Shown here one piece after another: positions 8,618 to 17,100 of a stretch of DNA of 64,000 nt (its first letter is position 1; each line of letters starts with the position of its first letter). Source of the stretch: Methylobacterium sp. WSM2598. Its GTDB lineage: Bacteria; Pseudomonadota; Alphaproteobacteria; Rhizobiales; Beijerinckiaceae. The stretch is from assembly GCF_000379105.1 (NCBI RefSeq), contig NZ_KB900609.1:4739480-4803479 (forward strand), written 5' to 3'. The notes beneath the pieces were generated by a model. That model was given only the letters and a program-made list of their open reading frames with translations. It was not told the origin of the DNA and ran no database searches. The position numbers were made by a program, and so were the translations under genes.

Positions 8618-9616
8618 ATGAGACACAAGCGGGTGCGCGACCAAGTCATCGTGATCACGGGTGCGTCGAGCGGCATCGGCCTCGCCACGGCGCGCATGGC
8701 CGCGCGGCGGGGCGCCCGGGTGGTGCTCGCCGCGAGGAGCGGGGACGTGCTGGAGGAGCTCGCGGCCGAACTCGGCGGAGCGGGCGGGCGAGCCCTCGCG
8801 GTCGCCTGCGACGTCGGGCGCCAGGAGGACGTGGAGGCCCTCGCCGACAGGGCGGTCGCGACGTTCGGCGGCTTCGACACCTGGGTCAACGTCGCCGGCC
8901 TGACCACCTACGGCGCGTTGCGGGACATCCCCCTGGAGGATCACGAGCGCTTGGTCCGGACGAATTTCTGGGGCACCGTGCACGGGTCGATGGCGGCGGT
9001 GGCGCACCTGCGCCGGGGCGGCGGCGCGCTGATCAACGTCGCCAGCATCGCCTCCGACCTCGCCTTCCCGTTCCAGGGCCTCTACGCGGCCTCCAAGCAC
9101 GCGGTGAAGGGCTTCACCGACACGCTGCGCATGGAGCTGATCGCGGAGGGCGCGCCGGTGTCGGTCACGCTGATCAAGCCCGCCTCCATCGACACGCCGC
9201 TGCCGCAACGGGCGCGCAACACCATGGACAGGGAGCCGATGCTGCCGCCCCCGGTCTACAGGCCCGAGGAGGTGGCCCACGCGATCCTGCACGCGGCCGT
9301 CCATGCGCCGCGCGACATCTTCGTCGGCGGCGCCGGCAAGCTCTTCGTGATGGGCAAGGAATTCGCGCCGGGGCTCTACGACCAACTCGCGCCCGCCATC
9401 ATCGCGCTCCAGAAGCGGGGGTCGCCGCCGCGCCACCCGGAGGGCGCCCTGTTCCGCCCGCGGGAGGCCGGCCGGGTCCGCGGCGACCAGCCCGGATACG
9501 TGCAGCGGACCAGCGCGTACACGAGGGCCAGCCTGCACCCGCTCGCCACGGCCGCGGCCGGCCTGGGCCTCGCGGTGGCCTCCGCCGCCTGGGCGATGGG
9601 GAGCAGGCGCCGCTGA
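8618..9616 (+). CDS. Short-chain dehydrogenase/reductase
   Basis: 332 residues; classical SDRs are about 250, so there is a C-terminal extension of ~70. The start is fixed by GAGGGAGGAGCGAGC directly before the ATG. The cofactor motif TGASSGIG lies near residue 13, the NVAG motif near 90, Ser in NVASIAS near 138 and the catalytic YAASK near 155. The enzyme should be NAD(P)-dependent; the substrate is not predictable. The C-terminal tail ends in a hydrophobic stretch (ATAAAGLGLAVASAAWAMG) followed by SRRR, suggesting membrane tethering. This layout is common in SDRs of unknown role in methylobacteria. Confidence 0.88.
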   Translation: MRHKRVRDQVIVITGASSGIGLATARMAARRGARVVLAARSGDVLEELAAELGGAGGRALAVACDVGRQEDVEALADRAVATFGGFDTWVNVAGLTTYGALRDIPLEDHERLVRTNFWGTVHGSMAAVAHLRRGGGALINVASIASDLAFPFQGLYAASKHAVKGFTDTLRMELIAEGAPVSVTLIKPASIDTPLPQRARNTMDREPMLPPPVYRPEEVAHAILHAAVHAPRDIFVGGAGKLFVMGKEFAPGLYDQLAPAIIALQKRGSPPRHPEGALFRPREAGRVRGDQPGYVQRTSAYTRASLHPLATAAAGLGLAVASAAWAMGSRRR

Positions 9617-9670
9617 GCCCATCGGCCTCGCCGCCGGATCGGTCGCCGGGTCGGCGCTCGGGGCCGGGGT

Positions 9671-9760
9671 GCCGCGACCCTGGGCGCCGCGACCCTGGGC
9701 GCCGCGACCCTGGGCGCCGCGACCCTGGGCGCCGCGACCCTGGGCGCCGCGACCCTGGGC
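9671..9760. repeat. Tandem array, six 15-bp units
   Basis: Six uninterrupted copies of GCCGCGACCCTGGGC with no internal divergence, placed between the SDR stop and the histidine kinase start. Perfect identity suggests recent expansion, so length may vary between strains. Confidence 0.95.
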
Positions 9761-9836
9761 CCTCCCGGGCGGCCGTTGACGGGAACCGCCCGCGCCCCGA
9801 CAAGCGCCCGGGACAGCGGCTTTCACCCATGAGTTG

Positions 9837-12800
9837 ATGACACAGGCAGGTTCAGCGTCCGCGTGGTCCCCGGTCGGGGGCGGCCCTCTCGGGGACCTCG
9901 TCCGGCGGCACGACTGGGCCGCCACGCCGCTCGGCGCCATGGCCGAGTGGCCCATGCCGGTGCGCACCGTCGTCCAGACGCTGCTGCTCTCGCCGGTCCC
10001 GATGGTGGCGATCTGGGGTCCCGAGGGCATCCTCGTCTACAACCAGGGCTACGCTGAGGTCTGCGGACCGCGCCACCCGCAGGCGCTGGGCGGCCGGCTG
10101 CTGGAGGTCTGGCCGGAGGCCCGCGCCTTCAACGCCCGCGTGATCGAGAGCGGGCGCGCCGGCCGCGCCCTCAGCTTCCGGGCCCGGGAATTCGAATTGC
10201 GGCGGAGCGGCCGGCCCGAGACGGTCTGGATGGACCTGGACTACACCCCGCTCCTCGGCGAGGACGGCGCGCCCCTCGGCGTGCTCGCCACCGTGCTGGA
10301 CATCACCGCGCGCGTGCTCGGCACCGCGCGCGTGCTCGGCGAGCGCCGGGTGGCCGGGAGCGAGAGCCGCTTCCGCTTCCTCGACCGCCTCGCCCAGGCG
10401 ACCGCGGAGGCCCGCGACGCCGACGCGGTGCTGGCCGTCACCACGCGGCTCGTCGGCGAGCATCTGGGCCTGTCCAACTGCGCCTACGCGGACATGGACC
10501 CGGACGGCGACGGCTTCACCATCCGCGGCAACTGGCACGCCCCGGGCTCGCCCTCCATCCTGGGGCATTACCGCCTCGCGGATTTCGGCGCGCTCGCGGT
10601 CCGGGAACTCAATGCGGGCCGGCCGCTCATCATCAACGACACCCTCGCCGAGATCGCGCCGCGCGAGGCGAAGACCTTCCAGGACATCGGCATCGCCGCG
10701 ACCATCTGCATGCCGCTGGTCAAGCGCGGGCGGCTCACCGCGCTGATGGCCATCCACCACGCCGCCCCGCACCGCTGGTCGCAGGCCGAGCTCGCGCTCA
10801 TCAGCGAGGTGACCGAGCGCTGCTGGGCCCATATCGAGCGCGTCGGCGCCGAGGCCAACCTGCGCATGAGCGAGGGGCGCCTGCGCGCCCTGGTCGACGC
10901 GACCGCGGACGCCGTCTACCGGATGAGTCCGGACTGGGAGGAGATGCGCCGGCTCGACGGCCGCGGCTTCCTCGCCGACATGGCGGAGCCGAGCCCGCGC
11001 TGGCGCGACCTGTACCTGGAGCCGGAGGATCGGCCCGAGGTCGAGGCGGCGATCGCGGATGCGATCCGGCGCCGCGGCCTGTTCGCGCTGGAGCACCGGG
11101 TGCGGCGCGCCGACGGCGGCATCGGCTGGACGCTGTCGCGCGCGGTGCCGCTCCTCGACGGGGCGGGCGAGGTGATCGAGTGGTTCGGGACCGCGAGCGA
11201 CGTCACCTTCCGCCACGAGGCGGAGGCGCGCCTGCGCGAGAGCGAGGCGCGCTTCCGCACCATGGCGGACGACGCGCCGGTGATGACCTGGATCACCGAG
11301 GCCTCCGGCACCTGCATCTACCTGAACCGCCGCTGGTTCGAGTTCACCGGGCAGACGCCGGAGGAGGGGCTCGGCCTCGGCTGGCTCGACGCGGTCCATC
11401 CGGACGACCGCGGCCGGTCCGAGCAGGCCTTCCTGGCCGCCAACGCGCGGCGGGAGCCGATCCGGGTCGAGTACCGGCTGCGGCGCCATGACGGCAGCTA
11501 CCGCTGGGCGCTCGACTCGGCCTCGCCGCGCCTCGACCCGGACGGGACCTTTCTCGGCTATTTCGGCTCGGTCGTCGACATCGACGAGCGCCGGGAGGCC
11601 GAGGCGCGGCTGCGGACGCTGACGGACGTCGTGCCGGCCTTCGTCTGGTTCGCCGCCCCGGACGGGCGGCTGCACTTCATGAACAGCCGCTGGTGCGAGT
11701 ATACGGGCCAGACTCCCGAGGAGGTGCTGCCCGACGGCTGGATCGCGGCCGTCCACCCGGACGATCAGGCGCAGACCGCCGCGATCTGGGCCGAGGCGCG
11801 GGCCGGCGGCGTCTCCTACGAGGTCGAGCTGCGCTACCGCCGGCACGACGGGGCCTACCGCTGGTACGTGGCCCGGGCCGAGCCCCTGCGGGACGCGAGC
11901 GGGCGCGTGACGACGTGGTTCGGCACCTCGACCGACATCCACGACCGCAAGCTCGCGGAGGCCGGCCTGCGCGAGCTGAACGAGACCCTGGAGAGCCGCG
12001 TCGCCGAGCGCACGGCGGAGCTGCTCAAGGCCGAGGAGGCGCTGCGCCAGTCGCAGAAGATGGAGGCGGTCGGGCAGCTCACCGGGGGCGTGGCGCACGA
12101 CTTCAACAACCTGCTCACCATCATCCGCTCCTCGGTCGATTTCCTGCGCCGGCCGGACCTGCCCGAGGCGCGCAAGGCCCGCTACCTCGACGCGGTCTCC
12201 GACACGGTCGACCGCGCCGCCAAGCTGACGAGCCAGCTCCTCGCCTTCGCGCGCCGGCAGACGCTGGACCCGCAGGTCTTCTCCCTCGGCGAGCGGCTGC
12301 GGGCGGTGGCGGACCTGCTCGAGACGGTCACCGGCGCGCGCATCCGCGTCGTGACCGAGATCCCCGAGACGCCCTGCTTCGTGCGGGCGGACCTCAGCCA
12401 ATTCGAGACCGCGCTCGTGAACATGGCCGTCAACGCCCGCGACGCGATGGAGGGCGAGGGCACGCTCACCCTGCGGCTGACCTGCGCGGGCAGGCTCCCG
12501 CCGATCCGCGGCCATGCCGGGAGCACCCAGCCCTTCGCGGCCGTCTCGCTCTCCGACACCGGGACGGGCATCGCCCCGGAGGTGCAGGAGCGCATCTTCG
12601 AGCCGTTCTTCACCACGAAGGAGGTCGGCAAGGGGACGGGGCTCGGCCTCTCCCAGGTCTTCGGCTTCGCCAAGCAGTCGGGCGGCGACGTCGACGTGGC
12701 GAGCGTGCTCGGCCGCGGCACGACCTTCACGCTCTACCTGCCCGAGGTCGCCGCGCAGGCCCCCGGCGCGCGGGACGCGGGTGCCGCCGCGGCGGCCTCG

Positions 12801-13199
12801 CCGGTCGGCACGGGCCAGCGCGTGCTCGTGGTGGAGGACAACGTCGAGGTCGGCAGCTTCGCGACCCAGATCCTGGAGGATCTCGGCTACGAGACGACCT
12901 GGGCGGTGAATGCCGAGGAGGCGCTCGACAGGCTCGGGCCGGACGGGTCGGGCTTCGACGTGGTGTTCTCGGACGTGGTGATGCCGGGCATGGGCGGCCT
13001 CGCCCTCGCCCAGCAGTTGCGGCAGCGGCTGCCGCACCTCCCGGTGCTGCTGGCCTCCGGCTACAGCCACGTGCTCGCCCAGGACGGCCAGCACGGGTTC
13101 AAGCTGCTGCACAAGCCCTACTCGGCCGAGCAGCTCGGGCGCCTCCTGCGCCAAGTCACGGCGCGCCCGCCGCACGAGGGGCCGGTGCCGCCGCCGTGA
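9837..13199 (+). CDS. Hybrid sensor histidine kinase (PAS-GAF-PAS3-HisKA-HATPase-REC)
   Basis: 1120 residues from the ATG at 9837; a TTG at 9834 is also in frame. Domains in order: N-terminal PAS (~30-150), GAF (~175-335), three further PAS domains (~345-715) with repeated HPDD and YRRHDG motifs, a short coiled coil, and HisKA with the H-box VAHDFNNLL (phospho-His near 757). Then come the ATPase with N-box NMAVNARDAM and G-boxes DTGTGIAP and GTGLGLSQV, and a C-terminal receiver starting RVLVVEDN with acceptor Asp in FSDVVMPG (~1044). There is no membrane segment, so it is a cytoplasmic sensor of unknown signal. No response regulator is adjacent; the attached receiver probably relays to an Hpt or regulator elsewhere. 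Confidence 0.93.
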   Translation: MTQAGSASAWSPVGGGPLGDLVRRHDWAATPLGAMAEWPMPVRTVVQTLLLSPVPMVAIWGPEGILVYNQGYAEVCGPRHPQALGGRLLEVWPEARAFNARVIESGRAGRALSFRAREFELRRSGRPETVWMDLDYTPLLGEDGAPLGVLATVLDITARVLGTARVLGERRVAGSESRFRFLDRLAQATAEARDADAVLAVTTRLVGEHLGLSNCAYADMDPDGDGFTIRGNWHAPGSPSILGHYRLADFGALAVRELNAGRPLIINDTLAEIAPREAKTFQDIGIAATICMPLVKRGRLTALMAIHHAAPHRWSQAELALISEVTERCWAHIERVGAEANLRMSEGRLRALVDATADAVYRMSPDWEEMRRLDGRGFLADMAEPSPRWRDLYLEPEDRPEVEAAIADAIRRRGLFALEHRVRRADGGIGWTLSRAVPLLDGAGEVIEWFGTASDVTFRHEAEARLRESEARFRTMADDAPVMTWITEASGTCIYLNRRWFEFTGQTPEEGLGLGWLDAVHPDDRGRSEQAFLAANARREPIRVEYRLRRHDGSYRWALDSASPRLDPDGTFLGYFGSVVDIDERREAEARLRTLTDVVPAFVWFAAPDGRLHFMNSRWCEYTGQTPEEVLPDGWIAAVHPDDQAQTAAIWAEARAGGVSYEVELRYRRHDGAYRWYVARAEPLRDASGRVTTWFGTSTDIHDRKLAEAGLRELNETLESRVAERTAELLKAEEALRQSQKMEAVGQLTGGVAHDFNNLLTIIRSSVDFLRRPDLPEARKARYLDAVSDTVDRAAKLTSQLLAFARRQTLDPQVFSLGERLRAVADLLETVTGARIRVVTEIPETPCFVRADLSQFETALVNMAVNARDAMEGEGTLTLRLTCAGRLPPIRGHAGSTQPFAAVSLSDTGTGIAPEVQERIFEPFFTTKEVGKGTGLGLSQVFGFAKQSGGDVDVASVLGRGTTFTLYLPEVAAQAPGARDAGAAAAASPVGTGQRVLVVEDNVEVGSFATQILEDLGYETTWAVNAEEALDRLGPDGSGFDVVFSDVVMPGMGGLALAQQLRQRLPHLPVLLASGYSHVLAQDGQHGFKLLHKPYSAEQLGRLLRQVTARPPHEGPVPPP

Positions 13200-13236
13200 G
13201 CCCCGGGCCCCGGGGCCCGTCCCGGCTCATGCCAAA

Positions 13237-13260
13237 CCGGACGTGATCGTGCGGACAGCG
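13237..13260. repeat. Dispersed palindromic element, hairpin fragment (copy E)
   Basis: CCGGACGTGATCGTGCGGACAGCG is an imperfect copy of the hairpin module found at 4.1, 25.0 and 40.8 kb. It lies between the convergent stops of the histidine kinase and the substrate-binding protein; the longer block of the element is missing. Confidence 0.6.
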
Positions 13261-13268
13261 GATGAGAC

Positions 13269-13295
13269 GGGATCCGCTTCGATCGACCGGATCCC
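13269..13295 (-). terminator. Hairpin downstream of substrate-binding protein gene
   Basis: GGGATCCG and CGGATCCC form an 8-bp perfect stem with an 11-nt loop, three bases past the stop codon. The same hairpin follows the paralogous gene at 17.2 kb. There is no clear U-tract, so it may instead be an mRNA 3'-end stabiliser. Confidence 0.5.
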
Positions 13296-13298
13296 GGA

Positions 13299-14363
13299 TC
13301 ACTCGATCACCGTGTCGGCGCCGCTGAGCAGCGCCGTCGGAACGGTCACGCCGAGGCGGTGGGCCGCCCTCAGATTGACGAACAGCTCGACCTTGGTGAC
13401 CAGCTGGACGGGGAGGTCGGCGGGCCGCTCGCCCCGGAGGATCCGCCCGACATAGAAGCCCGCCTGACGGTGCGACTGCATGAAGTCGCCGCCGTAGCTC
13501 ATGAGGCCGCCCGCCAGCGCGAAGTCCCGCGACTGGGTGATGGCCGGCAGGCCGTGGCGCAACGCCAGGTCGGCGAGGGGCTGGCTGCGGTTCGCGAAGT
13601 AGGGATCCGAGGTGAAGACCACGCCGCTCGCCTTCCGGGCGGACAGGGTCGCGAACAGGTCGGGAAAATCCCGCTCGCGATCGGCGTCGTAGACCTGCAG
13701 CTGCACGCCGAAGCGCTGCGCCGCGTCGTGCAGGGAGGCCAGCTGGGAGCGGACGGTGGGGCTGGTCGGGTTGACGATCACCGGGAAGGAACCGGCCTGC
13801 GGCAGGCATTCGTGCATGAATTCCAGTCGCTTGCGGGACAATTCGACGCTCAGGCTGGAGACGCCCGTGATGTTCCCGCGCGGCTGCGCGAGGTCGTCCA
13901 CGACGCCGAGCGCCACGGGATCGCCTCCCATCTCGAAGACGATCGGGACGGTCGCGGTCGCCTCCTTGGCCGCGAGCGCGATCGGTGCGCCGCCCGGTGC
14001 CGCCAGGACGGCGATCCGGCGCTGGACCAGGTCCCGCGCGAGGGCGGAGAGCCGATCGTACTGGCCCTCGGCCCAGCGGAACTCGATCGCGAGGTTTCGG
14101 CCCTCGCCGTAGCCCGCCCGGGCGAGGCCCTCGCGGAACGCCGCGAGGCGGCTGGCATAGGGGCCGGGCGATTCGGGCCCGAGATAGCCGACCACCGGCA
14201 TCGGGGAGGACTGGGCGCGGGCCGGGCGCGGCAGGAACGCCGCGGCCCCGAGGCCGCCGAGCAGCGCGCGCCGCGGCAGGCAAGCGGCGCCGTCGGGGGA
14301 TCGCGGCGGGCCGGAGGATGGTCCGGAGCGCGGACCCTGATTGCAAGGCCGTGACGTCGCCAT
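13299..14363 (-). CDS. ABC-type substrate-binding protein (TrpX-like family)
   Basis: 354 residues. A twin-arginine-like signal (LPRRALLGGLGAAAFLPRPARAQ, residues ~29-51) indicates export to the periplasm. The mature protein has the ABC_sub_bind (PF04392) features: VVGYLGPESPGPYASRLAAFREGL at the start, GRNLAIEFRWAEG, a Pro-rich hinge with GGDPVALG, PQPRGNITGVSS-like text and a C-terminal FVNLRAAHRLGV. Relatives bind tryptophan or unknown aromatic compounds, but no permease or ATPase gene is adjacent, so this is an orphan binding protein. A paralog (17233-18264) shares the terminal TVIE residues and the downstream hairpin. Confidence 0.88.
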   Translation of the reverse strand: MATSRPCNQGPRSGPSSGPPRSPDGAACLPRRALLGGLGAAAFLPRPARAQSSPMPVVGYLGPESPGPYASRLAAFREGLARAGYGEGRNLAIEFRWAEGQYDRLSALARDLVQRRIAVLAAPGGAPIALAAKEATATVPIVFEMGGDPVALGVVDDLAQPRGNITGVSSLSVELSRKRLEFMHECLPQAGSFPVIVNPTSPTVRSQLASLHDAAQRFGVQLQVYDADRERDFPDLFATLSARKASGVVFTSDPYFANRSQPLADLALRHGLPAITQSRDFALAGGLMSYGGDFMQSHRQAGFYVGRILRGERPADLPVQLVTKVELFVNLRAAHRLGVTVPTALLSGADTVIE

Positions 14364-14497
14364 CCCGGAACGCCCGAGGAAGCTCGATGCTGGATCGGCA
14401 CCTTATCAGATCTTGCGCCGGCTTCGAGCCGGTGATCGCTCACCGTCGGACGGAGCGCGGAGGATCCGCGGCCAAGCGCTCCGGCGCCTGCCAAGGC

Positions 14498-14600
14498 ATG
14501 AGCTGCCAAGTCATCACCTGCCAAGTCATCACCTGCCAGGTCATCACCTGGCAGGTCGTGAGCCTGCCACGTCGTGATCTGGCAGGTGATGAGCCTTCCA
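14498..14600. repeat. Tandem array of 15-bp CATCACCTGCCAAGT-type units
   Basis: About seven units, the first four nearly identical and the later ones diverged. The right part of the array is coding: it forms the last ~17 codons of the GNAT gene read leftward. The unit resembles that gene's own MTWK codons, so it probably arose by local duplication of the gene end. Confidence 0.85.
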
Positions 14601-15062
14601 GGTCATGAGGACGGCGTCCCCGCCATAGGCGGCGAGATCCGCGCCCGCCTCGGCCGCGCGAAAACCCCGGCGCGTCCAGAAGGGCAGGCTCGCGTTCACC
14701 GCGACGAGCGCGGCGCGGCCGCTGTGGCGCCGGGCGCGGGCGAGGAAGCGGGCGACCCCCTCCCGCGCCGCGCCGCTCCCCCGCGCGGCGGGAAGCAGGG
14801 CGAGGTCGTGCAGGAAGGCCCGGCTGCCCCGCGCCGGGGGCGCCAGCACCCGGTTCAGCGGCGGGATCGACTCGTCCCAGGGATGGCCGGCGAGGTAGCC
14901 CCGCACCTGCGCCCCGGCGGCGAGGACGAAGGAGAAGTCCGCCCCGAAGGCGAGGCGGGAGCGCACCGCCTCCAGGCTCTCGTGGAGCGGGGGCGGATAG
15001 ACCTCGTTCCCGATCCGGTGCACGGCCGGGAGGTCGTCGGCCCGCATCGGGCGCCACCGCAT
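14544..15062 (-). CDS. GNAT N-acetyltransferase
   Basis: 172 residues. The start MRWRPMRADDLPAVHRI matches the beginning of the GNAT fold. Residues ~90-125 (LHDLALLPAARGSGAAREGV) contain the acetyl-CoA loop R-G-S-G-A, and FWTRRGFR follows in the expected place. The conserved fold ends near VLMTWK; the remaining ~17 residues (AHHLPDH...) come from a tandem DNA repeat and are probably not functional. The start is 20 nt after the stop of the hydratase gene on the same strand, so the two are likely co-transcribed. The acceptor substrate is unknown. Confidence 0.82.
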   Translation of the reverse strand: MRWRPMRADDLPAVHRIGNEVYPPPLHESLEAVRSRLAFGADFSFVLAAGAQVRGYLAGHPWDESIPPLNRVLAPPARGSRAFLHDLALLPAARGSGAAREGVARFLARARRHSGRAALVAVNASLPFWTRRGFRAAEAGADLAAYGGDAVLMTWKAHHLPDHDVAGSRPAR

Positions 15063-15082
15063 CGCGTCTCCGGCCGGATCGC

Positions 15083-15937
15083 TCACGCGAAGGCGACCGT
15101 GACGCCCGCCAGCGGCAGGCCGTCGAGCCGGGTGCTCCAGGTCTCGCCCGGGGCGACCGGCAGCGCCCGCGTCAGGGTGCCGGTGGTGACCACCTCGCCG
15201 GCGGCGAGCGGCGGGCTCTCCGGATCCTCGGCCAGCACCCGGACGAGGTGGCGCAGGGCCGCCAGGGGTCCGCCGCCGAGCACGTTCTCGGCCCGGCCCC
15301 GATCCGCCTCGGCGCCGTCGCGCAGGAGCGTGATCCGGAAGCCCGCGAGGGACGCGCCCCACGCGGCGGCGTTCGCCGGGGTGACCGCGGCCGGCGGCCC
15401 CATCAGCAGGGCGCCGTGCAGGCCGAAGGCCGCGACCGTGTCGGCGGCGGTGAAGCGCCAGCCGGGAAACAGCGACTGCACGACCTCGAAACCGTGCGCG
15501 ACGAAATCCAGGCAGCCGAGGAGGGCCGCCTCGTCCATGTCCGGCTCCGGCGCGCGCGCGAGGCCGAGGACGATCTCGGGCTCGATGCGCGGCTCGACGG
15601 TCCGCGCCAGGGAGAAGGTGCCCGCCCGCCCCTCCGGGCGGTGCAGGGTCGTGTCGTAGACGTAGCCCCAGATCGGCGCGCGGACGCCGTACTCGTCCCA
15701 GATCGTGGTGTTGGTGAAGCCGATCTTGCGCCCGACCGCGCGCTCGCCGCGCGACTCGCGGATCCGGCGCACGGACGCGGTCACCCGGTACGCCTCGTCG
15801 AGCCGCAGGCCGTGGCCCTCCGCGCCGAGGGGCGCGATCTGCCGCCGCTCGTCCAGGGCGGCCAGCACCGCGCGCGCCACCGCGTCGGGCGAGGGCGCCT
15901 CGCGGTCCTCGGCCGGGGCTCGTTCGCTTCCGCTCAC
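15083..15937 (-). CDS. 2-keto-4-pentenoate hydratase / oxalocrotonate decarboxylase family
   Basis: 284 residues, normal for the MhpD/DmpE/DmpH group of fumarylacetoacetase-fold enzymes used in meta-cleavage of aromatic compounds. Recognisable segments are VGRKIGFTN, APIWGYVYDTTL, RIEPEIVLGL (metal-ligand Glu residues), DFVAHGFEVVQSLFPGWRF and a C-terminal GTLTRALPVAPGETW. These enzymes bind a divalent metal and hydrate or decarboxylate 2-oxo-dienoates. No ring-cleavage genes are nearby, so the substrate is uncertain. A GNAT gene follows in the same transcription unit. Confidence 0.85.
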   Translation of the reverse strand: MSGSERAPAEDREAPSPDAVARAVLAALDERRQIAPLGAEGHGLRLDEAYRVTASVRRIRESRGERAVGRKIGFTNTTIWDEYGVRAPIWGYVYDTTLHRPEGRAGTFSLARTVEPRIEPEIVLGLARAPEPDMDEAALLGCLDFVAHGFEVVQSLFPGWRFTAADTVAAFGLHGALLMGPPAAVTPANAAAWGASLAGFRITLLRDGAEADRGRAENVLGGGPLAALRHLVRVLAEDPESPPLAAGEVVTTGTLTRALPVAPGETWSTRLDGLPLAGVTVAFA

Positions 15938-16272
15938 AGCTCGACTCCTTCACGAGGTCCGACGCGTCTCTCGCAGACCTCGCCGACCGTGGCCACCCTC
16001 GCGCGGCTCGGCGGCGGCCCTTCGCCGGGGATCAGCCTTGCGCCCGGGCAGGGCGGAACCGGCGGAGGCCCGGCACGATGCGCACGGCCCGCAGGCCGAG
16101 CGGATGATCGGGCCGCTCACGACCTCGCGGTGGCCCGGGAGGAGCGGCACGCCCCCATCCGGCTCCCGCCGACGGACGACACGGCGCGGCGGCACCACTC
16201 CCTTGGAAAAGCAAGAATACCGACGAACGATCTTGGCCGTCCAGCGGACGCGATCCTCGCGATGATGAATTC
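15938..16272. other. Gap of 335 bp, no gene seen
   Basis: Sits upstream of the hydratase gene and downstream of the small peptide gene, both leftward. GC falls towards 16.2 kb. Frames here lack ribosome sites and motifs. The left part should contain the hydratase promoter. Confidence 0.4.
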
Positions 16273-16458
16273 CTACTTTACGCCCTCTTTCGCCTTGCCC
16301 TGCTTTACACCTTCAGTTTGAACGTAGAATTCGTACGCACCGGCAGAGACATGCTCGAGCTCGGCGTCGTTCATCTCAGACTTCTGATGCTCTTGCGCAT
16401 CGTGGGACTGCCCAGCCTCGCGAGAGGGCAGTTCCTTCGCAACCGAGGGCTTGACCAT
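16273..16458 (-). CDS. Small peptide with bacteriocin-leader-like motif
   Basis: 61 residues; the ATG follows a GGAGAAGCTCC ribosome site. The sequence is markedly lower in GC than its neighbours. Residues ~29-40 read EMNDAELEHVSAG, resembling the ELxxVxGG / ELxxVxGA leader end of double-glycine RiPP and bacteriocin precursors. The 21 residues after it (AYEFYVQTEGV..., Lys-rich end) would be the core. There is no Cys, and Ser/Thr are almost absent after the motif, so lanthionine or thiazole chemistry is unlikely. No maturation or transport gene lies nearby. Similar short proteins occur as orphans in methylobacteria; function is unproven. Confidence 0.6.
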   Translation of the reverse strand: MVKPSVAKELPSREAGQSHDAQEHQKSEMNDAELEHVSAGAYEFYVQTEGVKQGKAKEGVK

Positions 16459-16693
16459 GGAGCTTCTCCGGTCCCGGAGCGGTGTCGCCCGCGATGGTAA
16501 TCGCGTCGGCGGGAAAAATCATGGGCGACGCGGAGATCTGCGGGCCGTCGCCGCGTTCGCCGACGCAGCCGGCGGGTTCGCCCGGACCGTCGGCGATGCG
16601 GGGAGGGGGCGCGGCTCGGACCGTCCGCGTGCCCCCGACCGGACGCGGCCGCCCGCACGCGGTGCCGGACCGGACGGGGCCCGCCGCGCGTGA

Positions 16694-16718
16694 GGAGGCC
16701 CCGCCCGGCGGGGCCTCC
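16694..16718 (-). terminator. Strong GC hairpin after gapR
   Basis: GGAGGCCCCGCC and GGCGGGGCCTCC form a 12-bp perfect stem around a single base (in practice a ~5-nt loop). It lies about 9 bp beyond the gapR stop codon. No U-tract is visible, as usual in this GC-rich DNA. Confidence 0.6.
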
Positions 16719-16726
16719 ACGGGGGC

Positions 16727-16999
16727 TCAGGCCGCCCGCGCGCTCGGAACCGGCGCGGGCGCGTCCATGGCCCGCAGGTAGACGTCGAGCAGCGTCTCGT
16801 GCTCGTCGCGCTCGTCCTGGTCCTGTTTGCGCAGCTTGATGATCTCCTTGAGGATCTTCACGTCGAGGCCATCGCTCTTGGCCTCCAGGAAGACCTCCTT
16901 CTTGGCCTCGTTGAGGTCCTTGATCTCCTCTTCGAGCTTCTCGATCCGCTCGATGATGGTGCGGATGCGGTCGCCCGGAATGCCGGCCGTGTCGCCCAT
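16727..16999 (-). CDS. gapR: GapR family nucleoid-associated protein (DUF2312)
   Basis: 90 residues, the typical length. The start is set by an excellent ribosome site (GGAGGAGAACCC, then ATG). The sequence follows the DUF2312/GapR pattern: GDRIRTIIERIEKLEEEIKDL at the N-terminus (dimerising helix), then EAKKEVFLEAKSDG and LDVKILKEIIKLRKQD (DNA-facing basic helix). In Caulobacter GapR binds AT-rich, overtwisted DNA ahead of replication forks and transcription, stimulates topoisomerases and is essential for normal growth. It is encoded alone, about 11 kb from the candidate replication origin. A palindromic repeat lies just upstream and overlaps its possible leader. Confidence 0.93.
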   Translation of the reverse strand: MGDTAGIPGDRIRTIIERIEKLEEEIKDLNEAKKEVFLEAKSDGLDVKILKEIIKLRKQDQDERDEHETLLDVYLRAMDAPAPVPSARAA

Positions 17000-17100
17000 G
17001 GGTTCTCCTCCGGTGGGGTCGCCCGGCAGCGTCGGGGATCGCAGTAAGCGAGGCGTTAACGGCGACCGCCGGTCGCGGGATGCAGCCGGCGCCGCGGCCT

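Noticed and set aside
9852..13175. 1107-residue frame opposite the histidine kinase
   Set aside because: Length is a by-product of high GC; text is Arg/Ala/Gly/His shadow and the plus strand encodes unmistakable PAS, HisKA and receiver motifs.
14544..15953. 469-residue fusion of hydratase region and GNAT
   Set aside because: The first two thirds is a frame-shifted shadow of the hydratase; the real GNAT begins at 15062.
17040..17060. Possible CtrA full site upstream of gapR (TAAGCGAGGCGTTAAC)
   Set aside because: Spacing is eight bases and the first half lacks a T, so only a half-site TTAAC is supported.
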